Below, piece after piece: positions 52,354 through 62,100 of a stretch of 64,000 nt of DNA; positions within the stretch are counted from its first letter, which is position 1; every line of letters starts with the position of its first letter. Under the pieces are notes generated by a model, which was not told the origin of the DNA, ran no database searches, and saw nothing but the letters and a program-made list of their open reading frames with translations. Both the position numbers and the translations under genes were made by a program. Origin of the DNA: Microdochium bolleyi (Eukaryota > Ascomycota > Sordariomycetes > Xylariales > Microdochiaceae); assembly GCA_001566295.1 (NCBI GenBank), contig KQ964261.1, positions 434,001 to 498,000 of the forward strand. The letters are read 5' to 3'.

Positions 52354-53538
52354 GGCGACGCAGTCTAGGTAATCGTGAGACTGAATTCTGTTGAGAGAGT
52401 CCCAAGCGAGTCCCTTGGATGTGTCTGGTTGAGGTTGACCTGTTGATTTATTCCTGTTGTCTTTTGTGCTTGTCTGCAGGACTTTGTATCAACTGTTGCG
52501 AGGGTACAATGTATCACCAAAAGGGCTAGAAGACTGAGCACAATTAACAAGAGGCAAAAATTGCAGAGGGAGGTTGCGTGATACAGATACTCTCTGATGC
52601 ACTCACATGCGGGACAAAGTTCAACCCCACCTTTACTAATTCGCTACTGCGGTGTTGTCTCTCCGCATTTCGGCGTGGTGGTTCGAGTTGTCTACAGGAC
52701 ATTTGAACCTCATGTTGGGGGGCGCGCCTTTTGAGGAACAATTTGTGGGACTTTTGCCATTACGGCCGCCAAAGGGCGAGAGTGGATGAGCACGCATTCG
52801 TCTTCCAGCTCTCTTGGCGATATTTGTCCTGTGCTTGCATTGGAATAAATTCGGATATTTCTCCAAAGGTCGGTGGCAGTCATCAGGATCCCGCATTGAT
52901 CAGTCGGGAGAAGAGGCCCGCCCATCTGGAGCAAGTGAGGACGGGGTGTATAACACAAGAGTCAATATCTGCAAACTCAATTTTGGTCCAGCACCTCATG
53001 GTATGAACATCCTCGGGGAGTTCAAAGAGAGTGCTTTGTGTTCCCCAACCAGTATATCTCAGACATGAAGAAGATGCGTGTTTCCTGGGGGCTGTAGCAC
53101 TGAATCGGCTATGGTAAGGCTCATCACCTCGATGGAAAAGAGAATCATGGGTGCATGCAGCAAGTCATCTACACAAGCGCAAAAGCGTATTGTAAGAGAG
53201 CCAAGACAATTGCTGGCCTCTCAACAATTTGACAGGATTACATAAAGGTACGCTTGAGCAGAGTCCCTCTCGCTCCTGTCCCAGCAGCTCGGAGCGAGGT
53301 TGCTGCATTGGGACATGCCTCGGCCTGGCAGAGGGCGCTAAAGTGACGTTCCTGCAGGGGTTCTTTCCGCGCCTCTGGCCCTAGGAAAGGTAATTCTAGT
53401 GACCCCTGGAGAGACTACCACATTCGCACGTGCAAGTCAAAGCCGACGACGCTCCTTGCGCCGGCCTTCCCGCTCCCTCCTTCTCCCCCCTTCATCACAC
53501 ATCGACACGACTACAACGACGACAGAGACGACGACCGG
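52354..53538. other. divergent promoter region, NmrA-like and thioesterase-like genes
   Basis: About 1.2 kb. The sequence from 53400 onward turns pyrimidine-rich (CCTTCCCGCTCCCTCC near 53463), consistent with a leader of the plus-strand gene. No gene-like ORF is visible before 53539. Confidence 0.5.
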
Positions 53539-53775
53539 ATGCCCCTGCCGTTAGCTCCCAACAGCAGCAGCAACCTCGCCTCGAAGTGCGCCGACACCCT
53601 CCTCTGCTGGCTCCGCACCCTCCCGCTCTGGGTCTTCATCATTGCACTCTTCGTCCTCGGCGCCCTGCGCTCCCGCATCGCCGCCGTCTTCGCCGGCCCC
53701 CCTGGTCCGCCACCCAGCGCGCGTCGACGACCGTCCGACCACTCCTCCGAGCCCACGATCCGCAAGCGACCATAA
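53539..53775 (+). CDS. 78-residue ORF with membrane helix, upstream of the thioesterase-like gene
   Basis: ATG at 53539, stop TAA at 53773, ending 34 nt before the start codon of the next gene on the same strand and in a different frame. The product has a hydrophilic start (PLPLAPNSSSNLASK), one clear membrane segment (TLPLWVFIIALFVLGALRSRI, about residues 26-46) and a Pro/Arg-rich tail. It could be an upstream ORF that limits translation of the downstream protein, an independent micropeptide, or a first exon, although I find no good donor to splice it in frame. The in-frame hydrophobic helix is unusual for chance leader sequence. Coding status is uncertain. Confidence 0.35.
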   Translation: MPLPLAPNSSSNLASKCADTLLCWLRTLPLWVFIIALFVLGALRSRIAAVFAGPPGPPPSARRRPSDHSSEPTIRKRP

Positions 53776-53809
53776 CATCCCGCATACCCTGACGCGAAAC
53801 CCAGAAGGA

Positions 53810-54916
53810 ATGGCCTCCTCCGCCGGCGCCGTGCGGCGCATCGCGCGCATCGCAGGACCCGTGCTTGTCCCGGCCCTCGCGTACGGCGCATACAAGGCCG
53901 ACCTGGCCCTGCAGCTGCGCAGATTCCTCACGGGCCCGGGCAAATGGAGTCGGCTGTTCGCGCTGGCCGTGCTGGTCTTCAACTGGAAGAGCCTGCCGTT
54001 CGCCTGGACCTTCCGCGTCATCGGCGGCATGATCCAGCACTTCCTCCTCAAGCGGCCCCACGCGCACACCCCCGACAAGCTCTTCCACCCGGTCGTCAGC
54101 AGCACGCACACCTCGCTCATGGAAGTCGACTACAACATCCACAAGTCCAACTCGACTTACTTTGCCGACCTCGACGTCAGCCGCACGCACCTCGTCGCCC
54201 ACCTGCTCGCGCGCGGGTGCCACCTGGCGGCCAACAACGTGCGCTTCAAGCTCGTCCTCGACCCGTCCTCGTCCTCCGACCCCGCGACGCAGAAGCCCGC
54301 GCGGGGCAAGTTCGGCGTCATGCTCGGCGCCGTGAGCTGCTCTTTCAAGCGCGAGATCAAGCCCTTTGTCAAGTACGAGATGTGGTCGCGCGTGCTTGCC
54401 TGGGACCGCAAGTGGATGTACATCATCACGCACTTTGTCGAGAAGGGGTTCGCCAAGCCCGGCAAGCCCCTGCCGGAAGGGTGGGAGAAGAAGGTCCACG
54501 CGACGGCCATCAGCAAGTACGTGTTCAAGATTGGCCGGCTGACGGTGCACCCGGCCGTGCTCATCGGCGCGAGCGGGCTGCTGCCGGAGCGGCCCGGGGG
54601 CTGGGTCTCGACGGCCGCGGAAGAGAGCGGCACTGCCAGCGCCAGCAGCACCGGCGGCGGCACGACGACACCCGAGGTCCTCGCGAACGGCGCCGCCGAG
54701 GCGACCGAGGGCACGCAAGGCGAGGCCAAACCCGCGGAGCCGGTCGCGGACGCGGCGGAGGTCAGCGGCAGCAGCGGCGAGTGGGACTGGCGGCGCACCG
54801 AGGCCGAGCTGCAAAAGGGCCTGCAGTACGCGCGGCAGTTCGCGGCGCTGGACGACCTGCACGGCGACTTCCGCGGCGGCGAGGAGGGCATGCTGGGGCG
54901 GTTCTCGCTGGGCTGA
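53810..54916 (+). CDS. THEM6-like thioesterase-superfamily membrane protein
   Basis: 368 residues from ATG at 53810; the frame is open another 56 codons upstream but without an ATG. The N-terminus has two hydrophobic segments (about 10-25, IAGPVLVPALAYGAY; about 47-72, LFALAVLVFNWKSLPFAWTF) that suggest a membrane anchor. The hot-dog domain follows, with the family hallmark EVDYNIHKSNSTYFADLDV at about residues 104-122 and THLVAHLL next. This resembles 4HBT_2/THEM6-like fungal proteins, which lack a well-defined substrate. An Ala/Gly/Thr/Glu-rich insert (about 265-325) precedes a final helical stretch (RTEAELQKGLQYARQFAALDDLHGDF). The gene is very GC-rich at third positions. Acyl-CoA or acyl-carrier thioesterase activity is only a family inference. 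Confidence 0.8.
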   Translation: MASSAGAVRRIARIAGPVLVPALAYGAYKADLALQLRRFLTGPGKWSRLFALAVLVFNWKSLPFAWTFRVIGGMIQHFLLKRPHAHTPDKLFHPVVSSTHTSLMEVDYNIHKSNSTYFADLDVSRTHLVAHLLARGCHLAANNVRFKLVLDPSSSSDPATQKPARGKFGVMLGAVSCSFKREIKPFVKYEMWSRVLAWDRKWMYIITHFVEKGFAKPGKPLPEGWEKKVHATAISKYVFKIGRLTVHPAVLIGASGLLPERPGGWVSTAAEESGTASASSTGGGTTTPEVLANGAAEATEGTQGEAKPAEPVADAAEVSGSSGEWDWRRTEAELQKGLQYARQFAALDDLHGDFRGGEEGMLGRFSLG

Positions 54917-55442
54917 ATGGAGTACCGCGAGTGTACGGGGACCTTTTGAGCACGCCACGCTCGCCAGCACTGAAACCGGAGGGGGCTGCGCAAGCTCGTG
55001 GCTCCTCAGCTCACCACGGCGGATGTTCTCGACTGGTGAGTCTGCAAAGGGAAGGGAAGGAGAGAGACGAAGAGAAAGAATACTTTTAGAAACTGTATAT
55101 ACCCACTCTAGACGTAGCTCGTGAAAGAAGACACATACCCAGGGGCAACCGAGGGACTGGAGAGAACGCCCTCAATATATATTTACAGACACGCACAGAT
55201 ATATGTACAAACATATACACAAAGAGCACATGTTTCACTCGGCAGCAGGGCGCTCTCCACTTGAGCCTTCCCATCAGTCGCTCTAACCGCGCGCGTGTTT
55301 ATCAGAGCAGATGTACCTGTTAAGGCAACATACAACATATAAAATAAAAGCACCCATGGGGCGCATTTGCAGGCGCGGTCTTGTAAGTACGAACACTCGG
55401 GGTACCTTCAAGACTCCGAACACACCCAGACCATGTGCGTTT

Positions 55443-55473
<31 letters not shown>

Positions 55474-55792
55474 GAGCGAGCCGACGGACATATATGTAGA
55501 ATTTCGACCGCATTCTTATCTTCCAGATAGAAATGGAAGCTTTCTCACACAATTGCGTGCTTCAGTAACACAAGTTGGGGACATATCATGCACTCATGAA
55601 CGTGTATGGCCACGACGAACTTGTTTCCAGACGTCGCTGCATTGTATAAATGTGTAACAATAGGGGGAATAAATTATCTGCATGAATGAGACCAACGACT
55701 GATCATTCCGTCTTTTCGTCTTGCCGTGATGTACATTGCCCGCTCCTCCGGGCTTCAGATCACCCTCTTGGTGGTGTCGAGGGATCCGACAT
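54917..55792. other. convergent 3' flanks with (GT)n tract
   Basis: Convergent stop codons of the thioesterase-like and CFEM genes. The sequence is AT-rich in the middle (ATATATATTTACAG, 55170s; AAAATAAAAGC, 55340s) and includes the GT repeat listed separately. No gene is seen. Confidence 0.5.
55445..55473. repeat. (GT)n microsatellite
   Basis: Twenty-nine bases of perfect GT alternation in the intergenic 3' region between convergent genes. Confidence 0.95.
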
Positions 55793-56363
55793 TTAGAGAG
55801 CCATGGCGACGGCGGCGGCGGCGAGGCCGAGGGCGACACCGTTACGGCCAGCACCGGCGGTGGGGGTGCTGCTGGCGGTGCCGCTGGCGGAACGGGTGGG
55901 AGTAGGAGTCACGGTAGGGGTGCCGCTGGCGGCCTTGGAGGTGCTGGCGGCAGGGGCGCCGGAGGAGGTGCCGGCGGGAGCAGTACCGGCGGCGGCACCG
56001 GCGGCGACCATCTTGCAGATCTCGGTAGAGATCTCGAGAGTCTCTGTGAAAAAGGGGGTTTCTTGGTCAGTGCCATGCCCGTTTGTCTCGTGAGGAGTGA
56101 CGGGAGAGTCGTGTCAGACTCGACTTACTGGTGAGGTCGGCAATGTCGGTGCAGCTGGTGGCGACACAGGTGGTGCCGGCGGCAGTGATCTCGTCGGCCT
56201 TCTTGCACTGGCAGACGGGGTCGTCCTTCTTGCAGCCAACCTGCTCGGCAGCCTTGTTGATGCAGGTCTGGGCGCACTTGGGGATGCTGGCGACGAGCTC
56301 CTGGATGGTCGCGGCGGTCGCGGAGGCGATGAAGAGGGAGACGGCGAGGGTCTTGAACTGCAT
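55793..56363 (-). CDS. CFEM-domain GPI-anchored protein
   Basis: Two exons, 56363-56129 and 56043-55793, encode 161 residues. The 85-nt intron (GTAAGT ... TTTTTCACAG) falls inside the CFEM domain just before the last cysteine. A signal peptide covers residues 1-18 (MQFKTLAVSLFIASATAA). The domain has all eight cysteines: C30, C34, C44, C51, C53, C66, C71 and C88, with D48 three residues before C51, the position that binds heme iron in Candida Csa2/Rbt5. A Ser/Thr/Ala/Pro-rich stalk (about 95-142) and a hydrophobic end (GVALGLAAAAVAMAL) mark a GPI-anchored wall or plasma-membrane protein. Possible roles in the family are heme or iron capture, wall integrity, and host interaction in pathogens; nothing here selects one. 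It is short and single-domain. Confidence 0.93.
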
Positions 56364-59055
56364 GTTGGCGGTGTTGGACTGGGACGGAGGGAGTGTATAA
56401 GTGAAGATGAATATTACGCGGATGGTAAAGCGATGGACTTGTGATACAATGAGCTGGATGAAAGTGACTGCGACGGAACGACAGAAGACAGGAGGAGCAG
56501 AAGACGACGGATCTCGGGCAGAGCTATATGGAAACCCTCTCCACAGCGAGCGTGGTGTCCCTGCTCGACTCTCGTCTCTGACCCAGGTTGTGGTTCTACC
56601 GTGGCGGCGCGACACCCGGGGAGTGCCCTGCTGGGGGACCGCACTCAGTAGTGCAGAGGACCGTGCGCGGCCGTGGAGAACAGATGGAGTCGACGGGCAG
56701 GGATGATCACGCATGGGTTCATGGAGGAAACCGCATCCCAGAGGGCCCCTGCCGAGCCCTACCGTCGCCGTGCCTGGCTTTGACCTCGTGGTTCCTGATG
56801 TCGGTGCTAGCTGGTCCGAAGAAGCTGCTAGCGCTGCGTGGTTGGTGGCGCCAGGCGCGGCGCGGCGCGCTTGGCGGTGCCGCCTGGCTGGTCCCGAGGT
56901 CGCGAACGGGTCGTGCTTCGTCTATTCCCCGCTGCGCTGCTCGGGTGTTTGGCAGCCCCAGTGATCGGCATGTCATAGTCTGTGTTGCTGCTCAAGCGTG
57001 TCCGGCCACGAAAAGGGGGCGAGGGCCTCGTTAGAGTTCGTTCGTGAGACGCGCAGTCCTAGCCGGCACGTTTCGACGATCGCACTTGGAGAGCCCTGGC
57101 CGCAGCCTGCATGCAAGTCGCTCTGGAAACGCAGGCGGTCGACTTCCGTCGCATTCTGACAGGGCAGCGTGCCGGGGTATGCTGGGCTGGCTCCACGGTG
57201 TTCCTGAATCGACCAGCCCATCGCCAGGGGCGGCCCCTGATGGCCACAGGGGTGCATTCTTCGTGGAGCCTGGCGAGGTGGTGTGGTGGCTGCGAATGCA
57301 TCTCCATGTCAGTCGAGCGAGTGCCAGGCACGGTACGCGTAGTGAAGGTAGACAAGACAATCAACTGGCAATGGGTGTCCTTCGGGCTCGAGCAACAAAG
57401 AAAACCCAGCTGCAAATTGGGGGATTTGGAAGGCGCGGGAGAAGGTGGCGGACGGCACAGACAGCAGCGGCCCAACGGTCCCTCCCGCAACCTTCAGAAA
57501 ACCCCATGCGGCCTGTGCCGTTTCTCGTTCGCAGCTCAACTCGAAAATCCCGAGGAGAAGCCAAGTCCAATCCTGAAAAGCTTAACCCTCGTTGCAAAGC
57601 TTACAAGATTGCATCTGCCGAGCCATCAGGCAAGGGCTCTTACCCTGACTAGTAAGTGAGTGTGCATGGTGCAGATCTCCAGACTGAGTTCGCAGTACGC
57701 GCGGTTCAACCTTGGCGGATCCAGGGTCCTCAGTCAATCCTGACCCTGTCCGTTTCCAAAACATCAATCTATCCAGCTGTTTATGTTCAGCATACACTGT
57801 GAGCCAGCCGACACACACGCAGAGTTCGTCATCTAACGACAGCACGCCGCGACGTGCCGGACACGTCCGCCGTCCGAAGGGGTTCCTGAGTATCACACTG
57901 CCAGATGCTTTCTACAACGATACTTACCTACCCTAGGGTAGGTTTACATGCCGCCGGCTCTTTCACATCCGACAACAAAGATCGACAACCACGGACACTT
58001 GTCGGCGTCCTCGCTCTTGCTGGCAGATCTGCCCGCTCGGACCCAACACTGGAGACTGAACACAGAGGACACTATCGAATGGACTCGGCCCCGGCCGGTC
58101 GGCCGGCCCATCCATCAGCTCTGCTCCGCCCTGCACACTTGCCACAGCAAAGCTTGAAGATCCCACAGTAGCGTTGCCTAATCTTGACCCGCTGGTGTGT
58201 AATAGATTGGCATATCTGCGAGCCCGGTAGCTCATGACATCCTCAGCGCAAAGACGGTCCTGGGCTGTTGCAGCATTGTCCCGCAGTCTTGCATCTATGC
58301 GATGATGCGGTCGTTAGTTGTGCCGTTCTCGTCGTGTATGCGAGAGCACACAATCTCATCGCAAGAGCCAGCAGCTTTTGGAATAAATGGTCCAGACAGC
58401 TCGTTTGTTTTATCTTCCTGGTCGCCAGCACAGCTACATTAGCTTCGTGGACACTGGTGATCCATCTCGCGTAGGCCTCTCATTGCTTCCGGACCCAGGA
58501 GCTCAGGCACGACCGGGTCCGCCCCGAGACGGTCTATCATACCTCACCAGAGAACCGTGCAGGCTTCTCGACATGTGACCCTCCGCTGAGATCTGAGAGA
58601 GGCGAGTGGCGTCTGTCCTTCCACTTCCCTCGGACCAAAGAAGTCGAACAGACGGCCCGGGTGTGTCAGGAGGCACCTGGAGCAGTCGTTCGACATCGAA
58701 CTGCAGGCGAGCAAGTGAGCGCGAGATCGTCTCAGCGAGAGGGGCTGAAGGAACTGTTGAGGACGAGTTGCTCCAAGGGTGCGAGATACATTGAGGACTC
58801 GGAGACTGTTCGCTATCTGGAACCTCGGCACTCCGTGCTCTGTCCGTGGAAAAAGCACCCTGTGAAGGACAGGCAGCCAACATGATACAATCGTACGTTT
58901 CGGCAGGGCAAGTCTCCTTCGTCAGTTCGTGTTCTTCATTATTATTGCTAAAGCGCGTTATAGCATAGCTCATTATTTTCGTCGTAGTTTCCCATCACAT
59001 CCTTGTCGCACATTGCAAGAATCGGTTGAGCTGGGACGGTTCACAACCAACAACC
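56364..59055. other. 2.7-kb stretch with no supported gene
   Basis: Left end: promoter of the CFEM gene. Right end: 3' flank of the isomerase gene. ORFs of 150-200 codons around 57044-57659 exist in three overlapping frames and look like GC-rich non-coding sequence. The interval contains the 18-bp palindrome at 57926 and a GC-only inverted repeat (CCGGCCG/CGGCCGG) at 58091-58106. Confidence 0.45.
57926..57943. repeat. perfect 18-bp palindrome ACCTACCCTAGGGTAGGT
   Basis: The two 9-base halves are exact reverse complements with no spacer. Shorter CTACC/GGTAG inverted pairs occur in three other intergenic regions (11466, 11943, 20613), so this belongs to a recurrent motif class in the window. 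Confidence 0.85.
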
Positions 59056-60423
59056 TTACAGCTGTGCCGATCCATTGCTGTGGTCCTCCACCTCGCAGAA
59101 TGCCTTGAATGTCGTGAACTCATCGTCGGGCCCGCCTTCAGACTCGAGAATGAGCTCCGCGGTAGCACCCACAAAATAGACATAGCCCTCCTTGACGTCC
59201 TCCGTCTTGGGACCGACCGAGATCTTGCCCTTGCCGCCCGTGCAGATGACAATGCTGGGGCCGTCGATGGGATCAAAGGTGGCCTTGGCAGCGTCGCCCT
59301 TGAGCACGGTTCTGATGACACTGAACTCGTCGATCGGAGGGTCGTACAACTGCGCCTCGGACCCCGAGCTGTATGCCGTGCGGTTGAGGACGACATACGG
59401 GTACTCCTTGGGAGTCATCTTTTGGTCCTCAATGGGCGCGTAGTTGTAAGTGAGCAGATCAACGAGAGTCTGCACGTCCTTGAACTTTGGCGTGAAGCCA
59501 GCACGGACAACATTGTCGCTGGCAGCCATGCACTCGATGATGTCTCCCGAGACGTAGGCGTGGATGTCGTCCGCCTGCAGGAACATGGCCTCGCCGGGGC
59601 TCATCTGCACGTAGTTGAGGAAGAACAGAACGAAAAGGCCGATGTCATCGGGGAACTGCTTGTTCAGACGTGGTACCAGCTCGGCCAGGACAGCGCCCGA
59701 CGTGGCTTCAACACCTCTGTCCGCGAACTCAGCACCCTTGCTCTCGGCATCAGCAACGAGAGACTTCGCCGCCCTGGAGATATCGTCTTGTGAGGACTTC
59801 ATGAGCGCCGCGAACGCCTCCTTGAGAGCCTGCTTGTTTTTTGTGATGGACTCGGAGGAGTCGTCGCCTTCCTGAGCACGGACCGTGGCGATGAAAGACT
59901 TTGCAGTTTCCTCACCAACGAGCTCGCGCAGTGCGGGTACCGAGGAGAGAAAGTGGGCGATCTCGCCCAGGGGTCGGAAGCCACAGAGACCCTCGAAGTC
60001 GGTGATGGCCAGTGCCATCTCGGGCTTGTGGTTGTCATCGGGGTAGTTCTTAGGATCTCTGGCGTGGAGTTGCTCGGCAAGCTTCTTGTTGGGATGCGCT
60101 TGGATGGAGAGGGCCTTGTTGATGGAGAGCACCTTGAAGAGGAAGGGCAGCTTGTCGCCGTAGCGCGCTTGGACCGAGGGGGCAAGGAGCATGCGGTTGC
60201 CCTCGACGAGCTCCAGCAGTGACCGGCCGGTGGCATAGTCTTTGGAGGGATTGGAGGGGTGTGTGCCCATCCACAGCTCTGCGTAGGGCTTATCGGACTG
60301 GATATTGAGCGATCCCGACGGGGTAGCGGCAGCGAAGCGGGCAGCAGACGAGTCTGAGCCGATCTTGCCCCAGTCATAGGAGTTGACACCGCATTGGAGT
60401 CGAATGAGAGGGACTGGGAGCAT
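59056..60423 (-). CDS. PMI1: mannose-6-phosphate isomerase, type I
   Basis: An intronless 455-residue enzyme from ATG at 60423. It interconverts fructose-6-phosphate and mannose-6-phosphate in the cytosol, feeding GDP-mannose for N- and O-glycans, GPI anchors and wall mannans. The cupin zinc site is visible: Q108 and H110 in SIQAHPNKK, E135 in HKPEMAL, and H288 in ADDIHAY. The catalytic arginine is R307 in SDNVVRAGF. These correspond to Gln111, His113, Glu138, His285 and Arg304 of the Candida enzyme. The start MLPVPLIRLQCGVNSYDWGKIG is canonical. Just upstream of the ATG, the leader carries a tandem CATTGC-type hexamer repeat (60431-60455). Full length, no missing residue. Confidence 0.97.
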   Translation of the reverse strand: MLPVPLIRLQCGVNSYDWGKIGSDSSAARFAAATPSGSLNIQSDKPYAELWMGTHPSNPSKDYATGRSLLELVEGNRMLLAPSVQARYGDKLPFLFKVLSINKALSIQAHPNKKLAEQLHARDPKNYPDDNHKPEMALAITDFEGLCGFRPLGEIAHFLSSVPALRELVGEETAKSFIATVRAQEGDDSSESITKNKQALKEAFAALMKSSQDDISRAAKSLVADAESKGAEFADRGVEATSGAVLAELVPRLNKQFPDDIGLFVLFFLNYVQMSPGEAMFLQADDIHAYVSGDIIECMAASDNVVRAGFTPKFKDVQTLVDLLTYNYAPIEDQKMTPKEYPYVVLNRTAYSSGSEAQLYDPPIDEFSVIRTVLKGDAAKATFDPIDGPSIVICTGGKGKISVGPKTEDVKEGYVYFVGATAELILESEGGPDDEFTTFKAFCEVEDHSNGSAQL

Positions 60424-60430
60424 CTTGGCG

Positions 60431-60455
60431 ATGGCAATGGCAATGGCAATGGCAC
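60431..60455. repeat. tandem ATGGCA-type hexamer repeat in the PMI1 leader
   Basis: Four near-identical units of ATGGCA (CATTGC-type on the coding strand) directly precede the PMI1 start codon, 8 nt from the ATG. They would lie in the mRNA leader or at the transcription start. Confidence 0.7.
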
Positions 60456-61380
60456 GGGCTCGGACTCGGATTCCGGTTCGGGGACGTTGTCGTGGAAGGC
60501 GTGCTGGCAGAAGCGAAGAAGCGGCAACAGAAGAGACTTTGCTCTGTCGGTGCTATGGAGAGACAGGGCAGGGAGTTGCGGTGGTAAGTTGTGGACGACT
60601 TGATGAGAGCTGCAGGACCCCTCCAAGACAACGCAGCGTCGACTTGACGTCGGCAGGGATGGCCCCACCACGCTTTCCTTTTGCTCTCACAGCGCAGCCA
60701 GGGCAGGTGGGCAAGCGCTGGACAGGGGTTCGGGAGTGCGCCTACAGGCTTGGAGCCACCGCGTCCATTGTCGAGCCCCCCGCCTTTGTTCCTCGACCTG
60801 GGCTACCTGTACGGTTTCAGCAGCTCTACCTACCCCATGTTCAACGGTGCAATTGCGCCAGTGACGCAGGACGCACTACGCAGAGACACGGGCTCGCGAG
60901 GGCGGTGTCGCATGGAAGGTTTCCATGTCATCGCAGTGCACATCTCAAGAGTATTGGCTCCGATTCGCGGGGAGCGCCATCCATCCAGGTCTCGTTGTCA
61001 AGAGCTGTACGGTGGCTGCTCTGCATCTTACACGGGCGGCACCACGTCATCGCAACAGCAAGTCCACGACCAATCAACCCCAAGCCGTTGATCGGGAGCT
61101 GTCCACCCACGCCGCCGGTCGTCCATACTACAGGACCGCTAAGTTCACTCTCTGCCCAGGTGTACTGCCTACTCCGTACTCCATACCTTACTCTAATCAA
61201 CCACAGCCCTGGGGCTTTCCAAGGTTGGTTCCGTGCCCAGCGCTTCTTTGGCTCGTTCCTCCAGAATCGCCTCCCCTTCTCTTGCTGCTCTGCCTTTCTG
61301 CTCTTCTCTGCTCCTGTTTTCCCTTTTTCCATTCTGCTCTTCTTCCACACACGCCCGCCGTGCCAGCCCACGTCTCTCAG

Positions 61381-61414
<34 letters not shown>

Positions 61415-61453
61415 NNNNNNNNNNCCCCCCCCCCCCCCCCCCCCCCCCCCCCC
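61381..61453. repeat. poly-C tract interrupted by a 10-N assembly gap
   Basis: Thirty-four C, ten N (61415-61424), then twenty-nine C. The true length is unknown: the N block marks sequence the assembler could not resolve. On the minus strand this is poly-G, capable of G-quadruplexes. It may be a real homopolymer or an artefact of low-quality reads. Confidence 0.95.
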
Positions 61454-61624
61454 GCCTGAGTCGCCTGCACCTGCGCGAGTCGCCCGACCAGCACGCGCAA
61501 AGCGCAGCCCATCCGAGCCCGGAGCCCACCAGCCCGCCGAGCACCTGCTTGCTGCTTTGCAGGCTGCGTCTGATAGGCGAGGCCGTGTCGCTGGAGCGTG
61601 TAGATCTGGCCCACGCTTGATTGT

Positions 61625-61646
61625 TGTGTGTGTGCGCGCGCGCACA
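61625..61646. repeat. alternating purine-pyrimidine tract (TG)5(CG)4CACA
   Basis: Twenty-two bases of perfect alternation, TGTGTGTGTG followed by CGCGCGCGCACA, the type of sequence that can adopt Z-DNA. It lies 170 bp after the poly-C tract in the same promoter region. Confidence 0.85.
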
Positions 61647-62100
61647 GAGGCTTGCTCCAGCGAGCGGCTGGAGGTCTCCACGTTCGTCTTGCTCAGATCG
61701 CCCTAGCTCCTCGGCACGGAGTGCCGGCCACCCCCGTGGTGATAGCATCACCCAAGCTCAGCAGTACGTATTGTCTTCGGTTCATTCTTTGCCTCTCCCG
61801 CTTCTTTCTCTCGTCTCCATTCTCTCACCCATCGACGCTGCTCCCGGGACCTCATATCCCTCTCCCGGTCCTCCCTCAGCGTTCCTGCCTATCAATTGGG
61901 GCGCTGCTTGGGTTCCGACTCAGATGGCAATTGCGACCCTGGAAGCTACTGCCTGAGCTCCGTGCCCCTCATCTTGGGCCGTTCCCAAGCCTCGACATCG
62001 CGTCCAAAACCCACCTGTACATCTTCCACCAGCCTGGCGACATGCACTGCATGCACCCGAGTATCTCTTGCGCGTGCGCGTCCAGCTCTCTGTTGACACA

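Larger units (their letters stand above)
60424..62100. other. divergent promoter region of PMI1 and SGF29, with assembly gap
   Basis: About 1.7 kb. It starts with a hexamer repeat in the PMI1 leader, contains the poly-C tract with the 10-N gap and the alternating GT/GC tract, and ends in pyrimidine-rich leader sequence of SGF29 (61780-61870). The long plus-strand ORFs here exist only because poly-C is read as polyproline. Confidence 0.6.

Noticed and set aside
53639..54970. 443-codon minus-strand ORF
   Set aside because: Antisense of the thioesterase-like gene; it is long only because third positions there are almost all G or C.
51261..56363. Possible small secondary-metabolite cluster (NmrA-like reductase, thioesterase-like, CFEM)
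   Set aside because: There is no backbone synthase, cytochrome P450, transporter or pathway regulator nearby; the three genes are better read as unrelated neighbours.
60383..61620. Long plus-strand ORFs crossing the poly-C tract and N gap
   Set aside because: They are open only because poly-C is read as polyproline; the sequence flanking the tract has no protein-like character.
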